A stretch of 64,000 nt of DNA from Sisyra terminalis. Taxonomy: Eukaryota > Arthropoda > Insecta > Neuroptera > Sisyridae. Below the pieces are notes generated by a model. The model was not told where the DNA came from, made no database searches, and saw only the letters and a list, made by a program, of their open reading frames with translations. The DNA lies in contig OY292275.1 in the NCBI GenBank assembly GCA_958496175.1, forward strand, positions 31,659,001-31,723,000. The letters run 5' to 3'. The translations under genes were made by a program, and so were the position numbers. Shown here in pieces: positions 38,161 to 47,840 of the stretch; within the stretch, counting starts at the first letter, position 1, and the number at the start of each line of letters is the position of its first letter.

Positions 38161-39117
38161 CTAGCTGATCCCCGCAACTTCGTCTGCGTAACGTAGGTGT
38201 AGATTATATTTTCTTTTTAGCTTTGCTATTTGTTGTGGTATATAAACATTTTTATTTTTCTTATTTCGTTTACGAAAAACATAATCATACTTAAAAACAC
38301 TATTTCGTCAACTTTAAAACAACACATTTAATAAACTGTTGCAAAGAATGAAATTGTTCTATGTAATAATCAATTAATTTTTAAAAAATATTTATAAATA
38401 TCTAAAAAGAGTATGTCTATTGCGTATAGCTACGGTAGGTATACCTACCGTAAACCAAATAATCTGTAAATCAATCAGCATTTATACATAATTAAAAAAT
38501 ATCGCCAAGTTCAATAAAGTTGATCTTAATTATAAATAAAATGGGGTGACCATGCGACATTTTTCAAATAACTAACATTTTAAAACTTGTGATATCTTTC
38601 GAATGGAATGTTCAAATTGAATAACTCAAAAAGTTATATAATGAAATTGAAGCAAACTTAAATATGAAATCATTTATTTTGATAAGGATTAATCCCAAAG
38701 TATAAATAAAAGAGCTTTTATAACGGTGGCATTTATATATATTTTTTAAAATGAAAAAACACTTATTGTGACATGACTATAATAGTTAGACATATGCTGT
38801 CCGTCAATTTTTTGTAGATAATAATATGTTCTGAAAAATCGTACTACATTATTTTGTTCTATAACCAATAGTATTTGCAGTGCACGCGATAAAACAATGT
38901 TTTTTGGTAATTTTTTTCATTCAGACCTTGGGTTACATTATTGGAGTTTTAGTATGGATCCTTAACTTTTTTAAAATTTAATATAGCCCATGTTCACCGG
39001 AAAGAGTGTAGCTTCCTAACAGTGAAAGAAGTTTTCAAATCGGTCAAGTAATTTCGGAGACTATTCAAAGCAAACAAACAATCAAATCTTTCCTCTTTAT
39101 AATAATAGATAGATAGA
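38161..39117 (-). mobile_element. Helitron-like element, copy 1 (both ends present)
   Basis: Minus strand: begins TCTATCTATTATTATAAAG with A before the TC. It continues GAGGAAAGATTTG and repeated GTTTG. It ends ACGCAGACGAAGTTGCGGGG, then ATCAGCTAG followed by T. CGCA-GACGAAGT-TGCG is a hairpin 12 nt before the terminal CTAG. 5' TC, 3' CTAG, the subterminal hairpin and insertion between A and T are the Helitron hallmarks. Related insect elements share the AAAGAGGAAAGATTTGTTTG start. There is no coding capacity in 957 bp, so it is non-autonomous. The 38558..39117 part is about 97% identical to copy 2. Confidence 0.78.
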
Positions 39118-39354
39118 TTAGACTATCCCGACCTGCGCGAGTTAATTTTTTTTTACTTATTCCGGTTTATCGCCGGAATGATTAACCGATTTTAATCGGA
39201 ATCTTACTATCAGGTAGCTAAAAATAAATAACAATAAATTACTAAATTTATGTGAAACTATATGAAGTCCTTATACCAAAAAAAACACTAACATCTATGG
39301 GCTGTACATTTTAATTTTGAACCTAATTTTAGGGAAAATATAATCGGTAAAAAT
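39118..39354. other. Spacer between Helitron copy 1 and the inverted repeat
   Basis: Holds a small hairpin (ATTCCGG...CCGGAAT, 39160..39180) and GATTAACCGATTTTAATCGG. Repeat-like, unclassified. Confidence 0.45.
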
Positions 39355-40303
39355 TTCCAGTTTAAATTTTAATATTCGGTGTATTTCTCATAAGAAGTAG
39401 GCATGTGTTAAGACTTTTTTTGAAGATTCCTATCTTAAAAGAGTGAATTGGGGTGACTAAGTTTCTATGAGAAAATGTAGAGTTAATCAACAATCGAAAT
39501 TTTGAATTTCATAAGTGTAGTTAATAAATAAATAATGAATTAATAATAAATTTCTGTTTTTGTTATATCATTTTGATAACAGAATTTTATAACGCCATTT
39601 CACTTAATTATAAGGAAAGTTTATGTAGTAGGTACTTATACCAAATACCATAGAGGCGGTTTTTAATTTTTATTTCTTTTTAACAAACTTTTTATAATCT
39701 ATTTTTTATGAACCAATGATTGCAACCTGGAGCAATTATATATTCTGCAGAAAAGCATTATGGAAGCAATTTTTTGTCATATTTCATTATCATCAATAAA
39801 TATATATATCTTCTATGCTAACTCTTCCTCGGTATTTAAAACAATTTGAAAACCAATTGTTGTTATATGACAAAAATTGCTTCCATAATGCTTTTTAGCA
39901 GAATATATAATTGCTCCAGTTCACAATCATTGGTTTATAAAAATTAGATTTTTAAAAATTGATTGTTGAAAAACAAACAAAAATTAAAAACCGCCTCTAT
40001 GGTATTTGGTATAAGTACCTACTACCTAAACTTTCATACTAATTAAGTGAAATGGCGTTATTTAAAATGCTTTAGTTAAAATTATATAGCAAAAACAGAA
40101 ACTTATTAACAATTTATTATTTATTTATTAAATATACTTAGTAAATTCAAAATTTCGATTGTTGATTAACTCTACATTTTCTCAAAGAAACTTAATCACC
40201 CCAATTCACTCTTTTAGGGTAGAAATTATCAAAAAAAAAAATCTTTTCACATGCCTACTTCTTATAAGGAATACACTGAATATTAAAATTTCATCTGGCA
40301 GAG
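39355..40303. repeat. Long inverted repeat, ~430-bp arms
   Basis: Arms 39355..39782 and 39865..40303 are inverse complements along their whole length with scattered changes, around an ~82-bp AT-rich loop. Matching landmarks include AGAAGTAGGCATGTG / its inverse, AATTGGGGTGA, TAGAGTTAATCAACAATCGA, TTTCTGTTTTTG, GGTACTTATACCAAATACCA, TAGAGGCGGTTTTTAA, TGGAGCAATTATATATTCTG and GCATTATGGAAGCAATTTTT. No protein is encoded. It could be a foldback transposon or an inverted duplication; if transcribed it would form a long hairpin. No clear target duplications. Confidence 0.85.
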
Positions 40304-40481
40304 GAGATATATAATTACACGATTTTATGTATGCACGGTTTTAAAAACATATTTACTTTAAGCTTTATTAATATAATTATATTTTTTACTACTTCTGTTA
40401 TTTTTTTAGTTAATATTTCCTTATTGAGTAACCCTAAGGATTTATTTTCAACAATTTTGTAAAAAAATAAAAATAAAAAAA

Positions 40482-40563
40482 AGGTTACTTCAGGAACCGA
40501 ACCCACGTCTCTTTTAGTGTGAGCATCAGAAAATCGGATACGTAAGCGAATGTGCTATGAACG
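40482..40563 (-). repeat. tRNA-like fragment, possible second SINE type
   Basis: Minus strand: TAGCACATTCGC (A-box-like), then AGAGACGTGGGTTCGGTTCC, with GGTTCGGTTCC a B-box match with one change, then TGAAGTAACC and a T run. Box spacing is that of a tRNA. It differs from the SINE family at 21 kb. Not a functional tRNA, since no acceptor stem pairing is apparent. Confidence 0.35.
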
Positions 40564-40639
40564 TATAATTTAAAATTGTGTTTATTATGTATAAAAACAT
40601 TTATTTCAAAAAGGCACGTTTTTGTATTTTAACATTTTT

Positions 40640-41191
40640 CATTTTTCAAATAACTAACATTTTTAAACTTGTGATATCTTTCGAATAGAATGTTCAAATT
40701 GAATAACTCAAAAAATTATATAATGGTATTGAAGCAAACTTAAATATGAAGTCATTTATTTTGATAAGGATTAATCCCAAAGTATAAATAAAAGAGCTTT
40801 TATAACTGTGGCATTTATGTAAATTTTTTAAAATGAAAAAACACTTATTGTGACATAACTATAATAGTTAGACATATGCTGTCCGTCAATTTTTTGTAGA
40901 TAATAATATGTTCTGAAAAATCGTACTACATTATTTTGTTCTATAACCAATAGTTTTCGCAGCGCACGCGATAAAACAATGTTTTTTGGTAATTTTTTTC
41001 AGACCTTCGGTTACATTATTGGAGTTTTAGTATGGATCCTTAACTTTTTTAAAATTTAATATAGCCCATGTTCACCGGAAAGAGTGTAGCTTCCTAACAG
41101 TGAAAGAAGTTTTCAAATCGGTCAAGTAATTTCGGAGACTATTCAAAGCAAACAAACAATCAAATCTTTCCTCTTTATAATAATAGATAGA
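40640..41191 (-). mobile_element. Helitron-like element, copy 2 (3' end missing)
   Basis: Co-linear with 38558..39117 of copy 1. I counted about 14 substitutions and two 4-nt length differences by eye, one being an extra GATA unit in copy 1. The minus-strand 5' end is intact (TCTATTATTATAAAGAGGAA, preceded by A). The last ~397 bp, with the CTAG end and hairpin, are absent. It is in the same orientation as copy 1, with the long inverted repeat between them. Confidence 0.75.
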
Positions 41192-41276
41192 TCACAAAAA
41201 AGTAAAGGAACAACAAACGTCGTAAGTATTTAAATCACAAAAAACTGTAAACATCACTAATCAGGCTATGGTATAA

Positions 41277-41640
41277 TTACAAATTCTTGAAATGTGATCC
41301 TAGAAATCATAATGTATCAATTGTATTGTCATTCAACCTGGAACGTAATGTAGTGCAAAAATTACTAGCTATCAAAAACACTCTTTCAGCATCTACGCTA
41401 GTTGGTGGTACTGTTATCAATTTGCGATATACTTTTTTAAAGTATTTACTTCTAAATCCCTCATCTTCAAATAAATCGAATACTCATCAGATGGTTTTCT
41501 ATATATTTGATTTCTGTATTGTATTTTGGAATATTGTAGACTTTTTTTTACTTTCGATATCTCTAATTTTTGTTCACGAGACAATTATCTTTCACTATCG
41601 ACATAAGTGTCATCATAATCTTCAATAATTTTACCGAATT
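41277..41640 (-). pseudogene. hAT transposase C-terminal (dimerisation) domain relic
   Basis: Minus strand: FEDEGFRSKYFKKVYRK, then LITVPPTSVDAERVF, LIASNFCTTLRSRLNDN, TIDTL, a stop, then FLGSHFKNL and a natural stop at 41277. The xIPPTSVxAERVFS.A..(F)CTxxRSRLxDxxxxxLCFLRxxFK pattern is the hATC dimerisation domain of hAT transposases. The stop replaces the conserved Cys of LCFL. The start coordinate is approximate because the frame breaks upstream. An overlapping 113-codon frame on the plus strand is its shadow. Together with 41940..42036 it may be the remnant of one internally deleted element. Confidence 0.84.
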
Positions 41641-41939
41641 CTTTTGAATGGGAATAGGTTGTGAGTGTTAAAACATTTTAACAAAATTTACTCTTAGCCT
41701 AATCAGAATTGGTTCGTTTTTTTTCTTCTTCTTATTTTTCATTTTTAAAAACAATTTAATTATGTGAATACCCTTAGTCCTTAGACATTTTCTATTTTTG
41801 ACTTTGTATTCACTGTCTAATTAATTTCACCCCTAAGGGCGAAATAAAAACAAAAACGTATACTATTTGACTATACTAGCGAGCTCTGGATATTTATAGG
41901 AGATAATTTAAAAGGCATCCAGTAAATACCGAAAAAATG

Positions 41940-42036
41940 GTGTAATTATAAACTTGTGAATACCGGTATTACAAAATTGTACAAATAGTCCGAAATACCG
42001 GTATTCTGTATCTCGATATACCGATGTTGCAATCCC
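41940..42036 (-). mobile_element. hAT-like terminal region with paired palindromes
   Basis: Minus strand: GGGATTGCAACATCGGTATA, TCGAGATACAGAATACC, GGTATTTCGG, with AATACCGGTATT at 41994..42005 and again at 41959..41970. Terminal GGxTTGCAACA followed by repeated ATACCGGTAT resembles the terminal/subterminal sequence of one insect hAT group. It lies 0.3 kb from the hATC relic in compatible orientation. Confidence 0.45.
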
Positions 42037-42039
42037 AAA

Positions 42040-42710
42040 TACTATATAATAATCACTAAAACTTCTTATTTTATAAAACATTTCAAAAGAGCACAATTAC
42101 TAATGAATAGATACTTTCTTTCAAAGAAATTAGTAAGTTTTTGTTAAATTATTTAAGAAACCTCTTAAGAAATGGCTAATTAAAATTCCTTTTTAATTTT
42201 TCATGTGCAACATATCTTTTTATTTTTATATTTTACGAAATGTATTAATGAAAAGTTATTTCAAATTAGTTTTCCATAAAGTTTGACTCTAAAGTGAGAC
42301 TGCTAATATGGCATACATATATATCAGTACATAGCAAACTGATTACGTCCAAAATTGATCATGATTGACATACATCTGTGCATGAAAATTAAAGCTTATG
42401 GTTATGAATTGACAGTAAACCATTTCGCCAATATCAATCAATAGTTTTAAATATAAGTGACAAAAATAGAATTAATTAATAAGTGTCAAACTGGTATAAG
42501 CATAAAATTTAATCATTTATTGTAACAATTGTTTAAAGTAAAATTACGTTTTCTGGCATTTAATATCATCAAATCTTCGATTATGGATGAACTACAAAAA
42601 ACGGTAACTAATTACAAGGAATCGGTCTCATTTTTGTAGACTATGAATTCTTTTTAAAAAATTTTCTCGAAAATTCCTTCAAACCAACATAATTTTTCCA
42701 TATTTATTGT
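42040..42710. other. AT-rich sequence, no gene seen
   Basis: Nothing recognised. Confidence 0.55.
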
Positions 42711-42714
42711 GAAA

Positions 42715-42880
42715 TTTATATTCACGATAAAATTTTATCCGAAGGTTAGGGAACACTTGCGTAATTTCATCTAAGAATACTGATATATGAAGGATAAATG
42801 CATAGGATTTATCTAAGAGATAAATTTGTATCTTTTAAACAGCTATCTTTTAAGGTTATGGTCTACCAATCCATGCGTAA
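42715..42880 (+). mobile_element. Single arm of the 16.2-kb foldback MITE family
   Basis: Shares with 16198..16345 the order GATAAAATTTT, CCGAAGG or CGGAGG, GCGTA.TTTCA.CTAAGAATA, AGGATTTATCTAA, ATCTTT, AGCTATCTT..AAGG and ATGGTCTA. No second arm was found to its right, so it is a solo or truncated copy. Confidence 0.55.
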
Positions 42881-42884
42881 AAAT

Positions 42885-43380
42885 ACCGGGCCTAAGTAGG
42901 AGAAAATTTCTAATGTAAACATAAAAAGTTACGATCCGTAGAAAAAAATATAAAAATGGATAAAGAAATTAACAGAAACACTGTATGCGTTTATCGTAGT
43001 TCGACTGCTTATGGCAGTCACCAATCATCTTCCATATGTCACATTCCATATTCACCGTAAAATTCATAATTTGAGTAACTGATAGTAAAATGAATATTGA
43101 ATTAAATAAGCTTTTTATTAATATTTTTAATATTCTTTCCAAAGCAGAACAAGTTTCATATTCAATGAATAAGTGTTAGAAATGAATTAGTTAAAAAAAC
43201 AGAATTTTTATCAACAAAAATTTGACAAACTCTTTATTAAACTATTATCATTAAGGACTATTTTGTTAGAATCAACCATTATGAAAAAAGTTGAAAAAAA
43301 TGAGAGACAACTATTTAAGAAGTAACACTTTATGAAACAAATTGTAATGAATATTTATTTTTATCATAATAATCATGTAG
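42885..43380. other. No gene seen
   Basis: AT-rich, with a short hairpin GACTGC-TTAT-GGCAGTC at 43003..43019. Confidence 0.5.
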
Positions 43381-43382
43381 TA

Positions 43383-43844
43383 AAGATACAAGGAGCCCGA
43401 ATCGTATGGTCTTTTTCACAATGTTCAAGTTTATAACAGTCCCAGACATAGTTTTCTTCTCTGCCACTAGCAACGCAAATATACAAAACGTAAGTAACAT
43501 TTTGAAAAAGGAATTCCAATCTTGCAATGCAGGATGGGTGGGAAATATGTCAAAGTGTGGTACTGCCATTAGTGCGTTTGCAGCACTAACTGAAACTAAA
43601 AATACGTACTTTCTGTACGGTAACAAAAGTAACATAAGTTAGTACACCAGACACTCTTGTGACAGCGCCACATCTTGACACATTTTCCATCGCGCAGAAA
43701 ATTGAAATTCATAATTGTTAATAAAAACTAAGTTTCCCGCGTAATTATTCAAACGCGTGCTTTAAAAGACTAGCGCGTCTACAGGTACTGGACCTATAAA
43801 TTGATGCCATTTTTTTAATATTAAGTTAGGCCTCCTTGTATCTT
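43383..43844. mobile_element. 460-bp MITE-like repeat, copy 2 (both termini)
   Basis: AAGATACAAGGAGCC at the left and GGCCTCCTTGTATCTT at the right are inverse repeats of about 15 bp. The interior matches 6211..6662 throughout. Two overlapping open frames on opposite strands (101 codons minus, 78 codons plus) span it, but neither is preserved in copy 1, so they are probably chance. Flanking AGTA / GAGTA is suggestive but not a clean target duplication. Confidence 0.78.
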
Positions 43845-43857
43845 GAGTAATTGTTTT

Positions 43858-43960
43858 GATAAGATGTCAACTGTTATGTCTATTTCTTTCAATTGCCACT
43901 TTTTGTCATTTGGCAGTTGTGTCAGTATTGGGCTGTGAATATTTCACGGAAAGCTACTAG
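43858..43960 (+). mobile_element. Short Helitron-like 3' terminus, copy a
   Basis: Family sequence: GATGTCAACTGT, TTTCAATTGCCA, CTTTTTGTCATTTGGCAG, TTGTGTCAGTATTGGGCT, then GTGAA-TAT-TTCAC (hairpin), GGAAAGCTACTAG, followed by T. The hairpin plus CTAG end 13 nt later and the following T fit a Helitron 3' end. It begins only 14 bp after the MITE at 43844. Confidence 0.58.
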
Positions 43961-43964
43961 TTAT

Positions 43965-45695
43965 ATAATAATTATAACATTCCCAAAGATGTAGTAGTGA
44001 TAGTACCAAGCGAAACTTGATTTTCGGCTTAATAGATTTACAATTAACAATACTGTAAATATATTCAGTCGAAAATAAAGTTAAACTATATAAAACTAGT
44101 TATTACGACTACCGTTTTCGGATTTTTCTTGTTACTATTATATTTAATTGCTTCACCACAATTATCAATTGAAGAACTTTTTCGTGTTTTTTTTTATTGT
44201 TTCCTCATAATTCCAAAAACTATTATTTATCTCCAAACTAGTAATTAATACCGGAAACTATGATAAAATGTCAATGAGAACTGTAATATAAATTAGAAAA
44301 TTACAAAGACAATAACATTTTTATTGAAGTAATGAACAAAATGTAAGAACCATTATTTTAAAAATTTATTTAATTTAATTAAACAACTTAAAAGTTTTCG
44401 GAAAAATAAAAAACATTTTTCGAAAAGTTCAAAATCTCTTTAATCGTTTTATTTAATTACGACTTGACCTTAAACTAACTTCCAAACTTGTAAATACTAA
44501 TTTCTTTTATAAATAAAAAAAACGAAGTTTTTTCCCCCTAAAATATATAACGAATAATAAAATCATATAAAATGAAAAACGTTAAAATTCTTGTCAAATG
44601 GAATATAGAAGATTTTTTCACACACAATATTCGTTAGCCTTGAACTTTGTTCCAAATCAAAGTAGCTTTTAAAGAGACAAGAAAGCTGTTACATAAAAAA
44701 AACGAAAATGTTATCAGTTCTTGACAAAAGTGCACACTTCTTCATATTCGATGTCAGATGAAACAATTTCATTGAAAGAAGCGATTGAAAAAATATCAGT
44801 AAGTTAATCAATAAGCATGATTGACGACCATCTGTGCAACTCTGCCAGCCCATTTTGTTATCTTTCATAATAAAAAATGAAAAAGTATTTTATTTTACGA
44901 AGAAAATATTTTATCTTCTGAAATCTGAAGTCATTTTCATATAAAAAATACATTAGCATAATGCATAATATATAACAGCTTATTTTCCCTAACAAAATTC
45001 GGCAATTGAGGAAAATAGTTATGAAATTTTTATGACAAAATTTGCTACTTGAGTAACTAATGTAAGACTTTTTCTATTGTATACAATTAGTTTCAAATGA
45101 AAAAAGAAAACCTTAGGTGTTTTATTGAAAGCAAAATTTCGCATTTTCAATGCTTCACGATCACAATTATTGGTAGATACTTCCAAATTTTCAAAGGTTT
45201 ACGGTAATTGCAAAATTTTTATTGTTTGATGATTTCGCAATACCTAATCTAGTATTGCATAAGGTGAATTTAGAAGGTAATATAAATATAAAATAATAAA
45301 AACAAAATTAAATCAATTAAACCTTGATAGTTCAATTTTTTTTAATAAAAAAAACTTTTAGCTATAATATATTTTCTTTTCTTCGAAAGCTTTTTTTTGC
45401 GTCAAAAAATTATATTTGCATTGTTGATAAGACAAGGGGAATATTCTTTTAAATTAACTTTTTCCGAGAAGATCCCGACATAAAGAGTAGCAATATTACA
45501 TAAACTTTCACTCGTTTCAAAATAAATAAACGCTCTTTTATCCTCTATTATTCTAAAACAAGAGATAATATTCTTTACATATGTAAGCACTGCAGGAGAA
45601 TGAATGATTTACTTGATACCGCGACTGAACATAAGCAAGATAGGCCAAAACTAACCTTGAACTGAAAGTATGAGTGAATGAAGAATGTAAGGAAT
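43965..45695. other. AT-rich, probably intronic; no gene seen
   Basis: Lies just downstream (minus strand) of the NOS1AP donor. No repeat family or exon was recognised. Confidence 0.55.
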
Positions 45696-45704
45696 GTGTC
45701 TTAC

Positions 45705-45812
45705 CTTTGCTTGAAATGTGATTCCATGGTGGAATGCTTCCTCTGAATGTAAAGGAATTCTCGAATCGTAGTCATCGTTTTGAACTAAATTGTATTGCTT
45801 TTTCGATGGCAT
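45705..45812 (-). CDS. NOS1AP: First coding exon of NOS1AP/CAPON homologue
   Basis: Seen: 36 codons reading [10 protein letters not shown], then a [18 protein letters not shown] segment, ending ITFQAK. This matches the start of the PTB domain of CAPON (nitric oxide synthase 1 adaptor protein), whose human form begins MPSK.KYNLV and continues IPLH.EDAFQHG. The ATG at 45812 is preceded by AAA (purine at -3). An in-frame TAA lies about 40 nt upstream, so this is the first Met. The exon ends in phase 0 at AAG followed by GTAAGA, a consensus donor. Family knowledge: CAPON is a cytosolic adaptor linking neuronal NOS and other partners through its PTB domain and C-terminal region. Only the N-terminus is here; the rest of the PTB domain must lie in exons at lower coordinates or outside the window. 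Base composition is visibly less AT-rich than the flanks. Identity is well supported; completeness of the gene is unknown. Confidence 0.86.
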
Positions 45813-46483
45813 TTTAACAATTATGATTTCGGAGAAACTTAACAAACTTTATTTTATTTGAATAAATAAGCTTATTACTACACATAAAACACTTATACGG
45901 CGTAATAATAAACACGAAAGAGCCCAGTTGTCTGGTTTGCTCAACTTTATTAAATTTTACTTGCACCCCCGTTATGCTTGTACACTAACCACCGTCGATA
46001 AAACACAGAAATTACGTCTAGGAATTGAACTAATAAAATTTGCTATTTATTTTTCTTTAGACATAGAAATTCTATGTCAGTTTCATTAAAACTATAGACA
46101 CAGCTTTACGAAACCAACGAAAGCGAACTACACACTGTTAACCACATGCTGCAGTTACAGTGATGTCGGATGTAATAATAATACTAATATCATTGTAGCA
46201 ATTTTACTAGAAGCGCGACCTCCACCACACCACTCTCTTTAATTACTGTTCGATGTTGTGATTCACAAATAGGAGTAAAATAATCAACGGATAAAACGAT
46301 CGATTGATGAATCATCAATGTTACTGACAACTCTATTTTATAAATCCGATTGGAAAGAGCCGAGTATCACAAATGCATTCACACAATTTACGTTTCGAAG
46401 CATCCCAGTTGTTCTTATTTCAAATCATAAATAACTCAGCTGCAGATGGCGATTTTGTACACATCAATGCTCGCTGAATCCAC
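45813..46483 (-). other. Probable 5'UTR of the NOS1AP exon
   Basis: This stretch lies directly upstream of the ATG on the minus strand. It is more mixed in composition than the surrounding DNA and contains no recognised repeat. At its far end the minus strand reads ACTTTGTTTCAG then GTGGATTC, a good polypyrimidine tract plus AG acceptor (AG at 46485-46484). The simplest model is a 779-nt exon holding this leader plus the 36 codons. The alternative is a transcription start inside it. A near-perfect palindrome (GACATAGAA/TTCTATGTC) sits at 46060..46078. The stop codon TAA just upstream of the ATG closes the frame. Inference only; no transcript evidence is available. Confidence 0.45.
46060..46078. 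repeat. 19-nt near-perfect palindrome in the NOS1AP leader
   Basis: GACATAGAA-A-TTCTATGTC: nine paired positions on each side of a single base. As RNA it would form an 8-bp stem with a 3-nt loop; as DNA it is a dimer-type binding-site shape. Function unknown. Confidence 0.7.
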
Positions 46484-46489
46484 CTGAAA

Positions 46490-47035
46490 CAAAGTAAAAT
46501 CTATATTGAAATTCAAATCGAAATTTAAATGCTAAATTTTATTCAAATTGTCAACATTTTTTTTTTCTCCATTTCAAATCAAGGCTTTAAGAAAATAATG
46601 ATGACGTCAATTTCAACAATGAGAAACCTCAAAACATAGAAAAACGTAAATTCTTATAATCAATGAATATAATTCCGACAAATAAAGTATTTACATATAT
46701 TTAAATTGTACCAATTTTGGATAAATAAGCAATTTTGTTATGAATAGTACTGTATACAATAAATGCCCTTTTGTATATTCCACCGGTTGAGGTGCAGCTA
46801 AAATTGAAATGTAGTGTTTTATTTTTAATCTCCTACTTTTATTTCAAAAATATAATTATAAATAAATATAAAATAAAAAACAGTGTGTGTTCTTATGTAC
46901 GCACGTGAGAAGTTATACTTCTTTGGTATAGTTAAAAATAGGTTTTTAATCCACTGCCTTAGCCACTTCCGGTAGTGCCAGAACTGGCCCACCAGTTATA
47001 AGATTTGTGGTTACTAAGATAGGATACAATTTTAA
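46490..47035. other. No gene seen
   Basis: Probably intron or upstream DNA of NOS1AP. 46940..47010 is of mixed composition and may belong to the start of the Helitron-like copy that follows. Confidence 0.45.
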
Positions 47036-47039
47036 ACAC

Positions 47040-47291
47040 AAATTACTTTTAATATCAAAGATCGAATACATAAGAAGAAAAAGTATGTGTTGCGACAAAG
47101 ACAAGGACAAAGAATATAAAGTTTTAAATACATCCATGTTAGTGGAATACAAACATAATAATTATTGGCTCAAATTTGAACTACCATGACATTAGTTTCA
47201 ACTGTCATTTCAATTTCATTCAATTGCTAATTTTAGCCATTCGTTAGTTGTGTCACTATTGGGCTGTGAATATTTCACGGAAAATTACTGG
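47040..47291 (+). mobile_element. Short Helitron-like element, copy b (longer)
   Basis: The 3' part reads GACATTAGTTTCAACTGTCA, TTTCAATTTCATTCAATTGC, TTGTGTCACTATTGGGCT, GTGAATATTTCACGG, then AAAATTACTGG followed by T (CTGG for CTAG; still CTRR). Homology with copy e continues upstream through CTCAAATTTGAA, ATAATAAT and ACAAAGACAAGG to about 47080, so the element is at least 240 bp. The 5' TC end was not located. Confidence 0.58.
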
Positions 47292-47294
47292 TTT

Positions 47295-47700
47295 TCAAAT
47301 AAAATATTAAATTGATTTTGACTCGATACATAGATGCTATATGTTTACACATTTGGTTACCTATACAAAATGTATAGTACATATTATATAATTAACCATT
47401 AACCAAATTACCAGAATGGGTCACATGTTCGAAAAATACTTATTGAATACATTTACCATATAGAAGTAGATTGTTGCCATTAAATATTATGTATTGATAT
47501 TATATATAAACAACCCTAAATAGTAACTTCTGAAAAATTAAATTAATACAATATTTATTGTATATTTTAATAACCTATTTATATCTATGTATTGAAACTG
47601 ATTTTTAATTCAAAAATAGAAAAATATAATGTAATTTAATGTAGCAATCGACTTTTCTTACATTATTTAAAATATTGTATTGAATATTTGTAAAAAAATA
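47295..47700. other. AT-rich sequence, no gene seen
   Basis: Nothing recognised. Confidence 0.55.
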
Positions 47701-47704
47701 TCAA

Positions 47705-47794
47705 TATTTTGATTTCATTCAATCAACTACCAACTTTTACTATTTGTCAGTTGTGTCAGTATTGGGCGGTGAATATTTTACGGGAAAATACTAG
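47705..47794 (+). mobile_element. Short Helitron-like 3' terminus, copy c
   Basis: GATTTCATTCAATCAACTAC, TTTGTCAGTTGTGTCAGTAT, TGGGCGGTGAATATTTTACG, then GGAAAATACTAG followed by T. One hairpin base is changed (TTTAC for TTCAC). Confidence 0.55.
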
Positions 47795-47840
47795 TTGTGT
47801 ATTAATATGGATATGGTTTAGAAAATAAAATTCGAAAATA

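Larger units (their letters stand above)
1..45704 (-). other. Inferred long intron of NOS1AP downstream of its first coding exon
   Basis: The NOS1AP exon ends with a donor at 45704, so its intron runs toward lower coordinates. I looked for the expected continuation (Y-[IV]-G-x-[LM]-DVPRP and AAMRRIRYEF) on the minus strand and did not recognise it. The intron therefore probably occupies the rest of the window to position 1. Vertebrate NOS1AP also has very long 5' introns, which is compatible. All elements listed in this span would then be intronic insertions. An exon of under about 100 bp could have escaped reading by eye. Confidence 0.5.

Noticed and set aside
41287..41628. 113-codon open frame on the plus strand
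   Set aside because: It is the antisense shadow of the hAT transposase C-terminal relic, whose minus-strand frame has clear family motifs.
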